64,000 nt of DNA from Mycteria americana. Lineage: Eukaryota; Chordata; Aves; Ciconiiformes; Ciconiidae. Position numbers and translations under genes: made by a program. Positions 52,131 through 64,000 of this stretch are shown one piece after another. The notes under the pieces are model-generated. The model had not been told where the DNA came from. It ran no database searches and worked only from the letters and a program-made list of their open reading frames with translations. Numbering within the stretch: the first letter of the stretch is position 1; each line of letters starts with the position of its first letter. The stretch lies in assembly GCF_035582795.1 (NCBI RefSeq), contig NC_134373.1, forward strand, positions 18,560,001-18,624,000, written 5' to 3'.

Positions 52131-53800
52131 GAAATACAGCCTCCCCCCCACCCCAAGCCCAAATTAATATGTACAACAACAGAAGCGTTCACTAAATCAC
52201 CAATTCTTGCTTTAACTTTAGAGAGATTTTAAAACTCCACAGAAAAGAATAAGCAGACTTTGAAATCCAGTTTGGAGGCTACCATCTTGACACCGGTTCC
52301 TTGTTTTAGTGTACTGCAGTCTAAATACACTCCAATAACAGTGTTTAAATAACATTGTTTAATTTTTTTTCAAACAACACACTCATATTTCTACTACTTC
52401 TTAAAATTATAATTCATTATTAATATGACTGATTATGCCTTGAGCCATTTCATACATCTTTGCAGATTCATTCCTACACTGGAATCGCATTTACCTTATA
52501 CTGCACATTGACCCAGAAGTGAAACAGGTGTGAATAATTCCAATACCATATTGTCAAGTGTCTGAGCATTTCTTCTATTGACTGGGTCCCTACTCTTCTG
52601 AGTCTGAATTGACAGAAAGCACTGTCCTGGCAACAGTCGAGAGAGAATTCGCATCAGCTGAGAAAAGGGACAGGCTGTAGTGCCTTCATTTGGGGGTCAG
52701 AAGTGAGAATTAGGTACACTTTCTAGCCACATGTGCTGATAAGATTTGCTACTCCAGTGCATCAAATCAAATTGTAACACACTATCGTTCTACCTGTGGA
52801 AACTCAAGACTGTACCAGTCTACATCGTGGGAAGTGTTTCTAGTCAGTAAAATACAACTAGATCGTGGTTTGTTTTCTCTTCGAGCTCTCAGCTGAGTGC
52901 AGACATTCGCAAGGGAAAAAGCTTGAGAACTATACTACTTGGAGCCCATCGTGAATGGGCTTTTGGAACGCATTACCTGGGACTGTCAGTGATTACACCT
53001 GTGCTACCCTTGGCTCCCAGTCAGAAGAATGTGTCCAGAAAATTGCCTAGGGTGCATGCAAGAAAGTATATAGCCATTAAGTTATTGAGGAACACACCTA
53101 TTACTCTCGCTATGACGCCTCATTTAATTGAAACAGCGCAGTCTGGTGCGAGGGAGAGGGAAATAGGGACAAAGGAAGGGGATGAAAATTCCAAGCCACC
53201 CTCCCCAAAGTATAGTTTTATTGAAACAGAATCATTGTATATCCCAAGGAAACAGGCACTTGATTCCCCCCACCTTAACTTCTTGGGAATTACAATAAAT
53301 ATAAAGGTAAAAAGCAAGTTTCTTTTTCTCTTCACCCACGACTTAAGCAACTGCAGTTATCCCTTATACATCTCAAATGAGACGGGAGACAGCTTTAATG
53401 TGTCTAAAGTTGGTCTTGTTAAAATATTTATCATGCCTTATTTTCTTGAAGCGCTAGTACTAATACAGAACTACAAATTAAAAAAATATGCACAAACCAA
53501 AAAGTAATTTGAAATTTTCATTAAGGTAAAGCTTAGTTCTATAATTCACAAACACTAATTTGAGTAACTCAATCCTAGTTATACATCTAAACAAACTATA
53601 ATGCAACATACAGATGTTTTCCCTCTGTATGCCTATGTAACTCATGTCAATGACAGTTACATATATACACTGAGACTAGACCCCTTAAGACTGCAAATCA
53701 ATAGGTGTTTCTATTGTTAACTTTAAATTAATACAAAATAGTAATTGAGAAATGCATTAATCCTCTCTATTAACTAACAAGGAAACACCCTAAACTACAT

Positions 53801-53806
53801 TTTATT
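53801..53806 (-). terminator. Candidate proximal HNRNPA3 poly(A) signal
   Basis: AATAAA on the minus strand about 535 nt after the stop codon. Another lies at 53886-53891. Use of either would give a short 3' UTR. Confidence 0.5.
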
Positions 53807-54235
53807 TCTGTTATAGAGTTCTCTGTACTAAATGTGGAAAAACTGAACTACACAAATATTGAAAAGTTAAAAATTCCTTAATTTGTTTATTCCTGGTACC
53901 ACTACCACAATTTACAGGGCAATATACCTGATGTAATGGGAAAATAAAAAGAAAAAAGAAAGACAAAGCTACAACAGATAAAGACCTCAGGAATGTACAT
54001 CTAATCGACACTACATTGCATTAATCAATAGCTGCACTTTTTGCAAACTGTGGCTATGACAGTCCTGAACAAGAAGGGTTTCCTGTTTAAGCTGCAGTAA
54101 CTTTTCTGACTATGGATCATCGTTCCTTCTGTGGCAGATTTTACAGTTCCTCTAATGCATTTGGGACGACTGTCTCAAAGTAACCTGCAGCTTTCCTGAC
54201 AACTCCTCGCTCTCTCTCCTGCTAAGAACTGTAGC

Positions 54236-54321
54236 CTGTTGAATACAGGATAAGAAAATTATTACTCTCAGTGAACAGTTGTACATTATTAATCATCATT
54301 ATAAATATGCATTACACCTAC
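54236..54321 (-). other. Candidate small intron in the HNRNPA3 3' UTR
   Basis: On the minus strand, 19 nt after the stop, AAAAAGG is followed by the donor GTAGGTGT. 86 nt later a pyrimidine-rich TTTTCTTATCCTGTATTCAACAG-type acceptor precedes GCTACAGTTC. Introns in the 3' UTR are known in the hnRNP A/B family. The junction is closer than 50 nt to the stop, so splicing would not be expected to trigger nonsense-mediated decay. Confidence 0.5.
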
Positions 54322-54340
54322 CCTTTTTCTGGTAGCATTT

Positions 54341-63038
<8,698 letters not shown>

Positions 63039-63164
63039 TTTGGAAGGGTACTCTAACTCAGCCTTTCTTTTAGATCTAGGAAACCTAGAAAACAGGTTGG
63101 ATAAGTCAGTACTTACCCCAATTCCTGTGAAGCAGGGCCTTCTCTGGCTGCAATGCACGGGTGT

Positions 63165-63174
63165 GGCTTTATAG
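63165..63174 (-). promoter_or_regulatory. TATA-like sequence upstream of the candidate first exon
   Basis: CTATAAAGCC on the minus strand, about 130 bp upstream of the ATG at 63038. A strong donor-like GGGGTAAGT at 63118-63111 and an acceptor-like TTTTCTAG ending at 63085 also lie between; they are too close together to be one intron. Confidence 0.3.
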
Positions 63175-64000
63175 GAGGAAACCAGAGAGGGGTGAAAGTA
63201 GAAAAAATATAAGCATTTAAAAGGGTAGAGTTAAAATCCTCAAACTATTTTGCTCACAGTTAAGAAGAGCTGCAGAGGGAACATCTGCTACCCTAGTAAA
63301 GGTCTTTTTACAACTGTTGGAATAACTAGGTACAACCTGAAGCTGAAATATGTAGAAAACAACCTAAGTCAATGACTGTCTTACATAACTGTCGTGAATA
63401 CAACTGGTACAGGGCAAGCAAATTCCACCTTTGATACCCAAACCCATTACATAAATCAAATTCTACTTCTCTAGATGTTAAATCCAAAAATATTTAACGT
63501 TTTGCAAATACTGCTTATTAGAATTATGTGTAACCTATTGTAATCAGTGATCCAGCAGCCTACAAAACTGCTGATGGACACAAACTAGAGGATGTGTTAA
63601 ATGTTTTCTATATTGAAAAATATTTTCCACTAATACCAGTGCAAGAATCCTTCACTGATTCTATTCTTGTAACATCAGAAATTTTAACACTTGATCCTCA
63701 GCAATCTGTAGCACTAGCCATCTGCATTACTTTTGCTTCCAAGTGATGTATTTGATTACTACCCTGTACTCTCTATTTTTACAGGCCCAAGTTTTCACAA
63801 TATATGTTAACAAAGTTATGTACCTATCATTACAAAAATCAAGTATTTCACAAGATAAGCTCAGTGAATGAATCCCTATCTAAGCATTCAATTAAAAAAA
63901 TCACATTCCCTTTAACCTTTATTATTCCAAGTTTCCTGAGATCATTGTTACCTAATTTGTCTTACTATACTGTATTAGTATCTTTGGCTACAGTTCATCA
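63175..64000. other. Right end of the window
   Basis: AT-rich sequence without a recognised exon or repeat. In human the next gene beyond HNRNPA3 is MTX2, at a distance; nothing of it is seen. Confidence 0.45.

Larger units (their letters stand above)
48630..54340 (-). promoter_or_regulatory. HNRNPA3: HNRNPA3 3' UTR (maximum extent)
   Basis: The first 550 nt after the stop resemble, as I recall it, the conserved hnRNP A-family 3' UTR: for example GCTACAGTTCTTAGCAGG and a C/T-rich stretch before GGTATATTGCCC. Candidate AATAAA signals on the minus strand lie at plus coordinates 53886-53891, 53801-53806, 52125-52130 and 48630-48635. The last is followed by GTGTATGTTGT and would give a UTR of about 5.7 kb. 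A 194-codon plus-strand frame at 52923-53507 lies inside this region and is not supported as a gene. Confidence 0.5.

Noticed and set aside
52923-53507. A 194-codon plus-strand open frame
   Set aside because: It lies antisense in the HNRNPA3 3' UTR, has no recognisable domain, runs through AT-rich UTR sequence, and lacks a promoter or coding-like composition.
63085-63117. A strong donor (GGGGTAAGT) and an acceptor (TTTTCTAG) just upstream of the candidate HNRNPA3 exon 1
   Set aside because: Only about 32 nt separate them, too short for a vertebrate intron. They might belong to alternative exons, but nothing in the sequence pairs them with partners.

Overview
The window looks like avian nuclear DNA. 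The evidence is a chicken-repeat-1 (CR1) LINE, an LTR family of the kind common in bird genomes, large GC-rich CpG islands in AT-rich surroundings, and two genes whose split proteins closely match vertebrate NRF2 and hnRNP A3. The genes lie tail to tail, which is also the human 2q31 arrangement as I remember it (HNRNPA3 and NFE2L2 converging). The species cannot be fixed from sequence alone. A bird outside the Galliformes is my guess, based on the LTR type.

Layout. Bases 1-18650 hold no recognisable gene. They contain a minus-strand, non-autonomous-looking endogenous retrovirus (12749-14644) with a tRNA-Lys-type primer binding site and an internal array of about 50 bp repeats. A CpG island (about 18680-20350) carries the NFE2L2 promoter and first coding exon, a perfect antioxidant response element, quadruplex-prone tracts and a 41 bp minisatellite. 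NFE2L2 runs on the plus strand as five coding exons (19412-44707, 594 codons), with a 20.6 kb first intron that contains an antisense, 5'-truncated CR1. Its 3' UTR probably ends near 45760. A short gene-free interval follows. Then HNRNPA3 runs on the minus strand as ten coding exons (63038 down to 54341, 378 codons if the upstream first exon is right), with a 3' UTR that may reach 48630. A second CpG island (61200-61500) lies inside its first intron and probably marks another promoter.

Function. NFE2L2 encodes the oxidative-stress transcription factor NRF2. The KEAP1 degrons (DLG, ETGE), the seven-lysine helix, the Neh5 redox cysteine, the beta-TrCP degrons (DSGIS, DSAPGS), the bZIP and the Neh3 tail are all readable. 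HNRNPA3 encodes a two-RRM, glycine-rich RNA-binding protein with a C-terminal M9-like nuclear import signal. The two genes share no pathway; they are conserved convergent neighbours.

I found no bacterial-type system, CRISPR array, tRNA or rRNA. The points most worth checking are the two possible HNRNPA3 first exons, the response element inside the NFE2L2 CpG island, the miRNA sites just after the NFE2L2 stop, the symmetrical glycine-rich exons of HNRNPA3, and the unusual retroelement.
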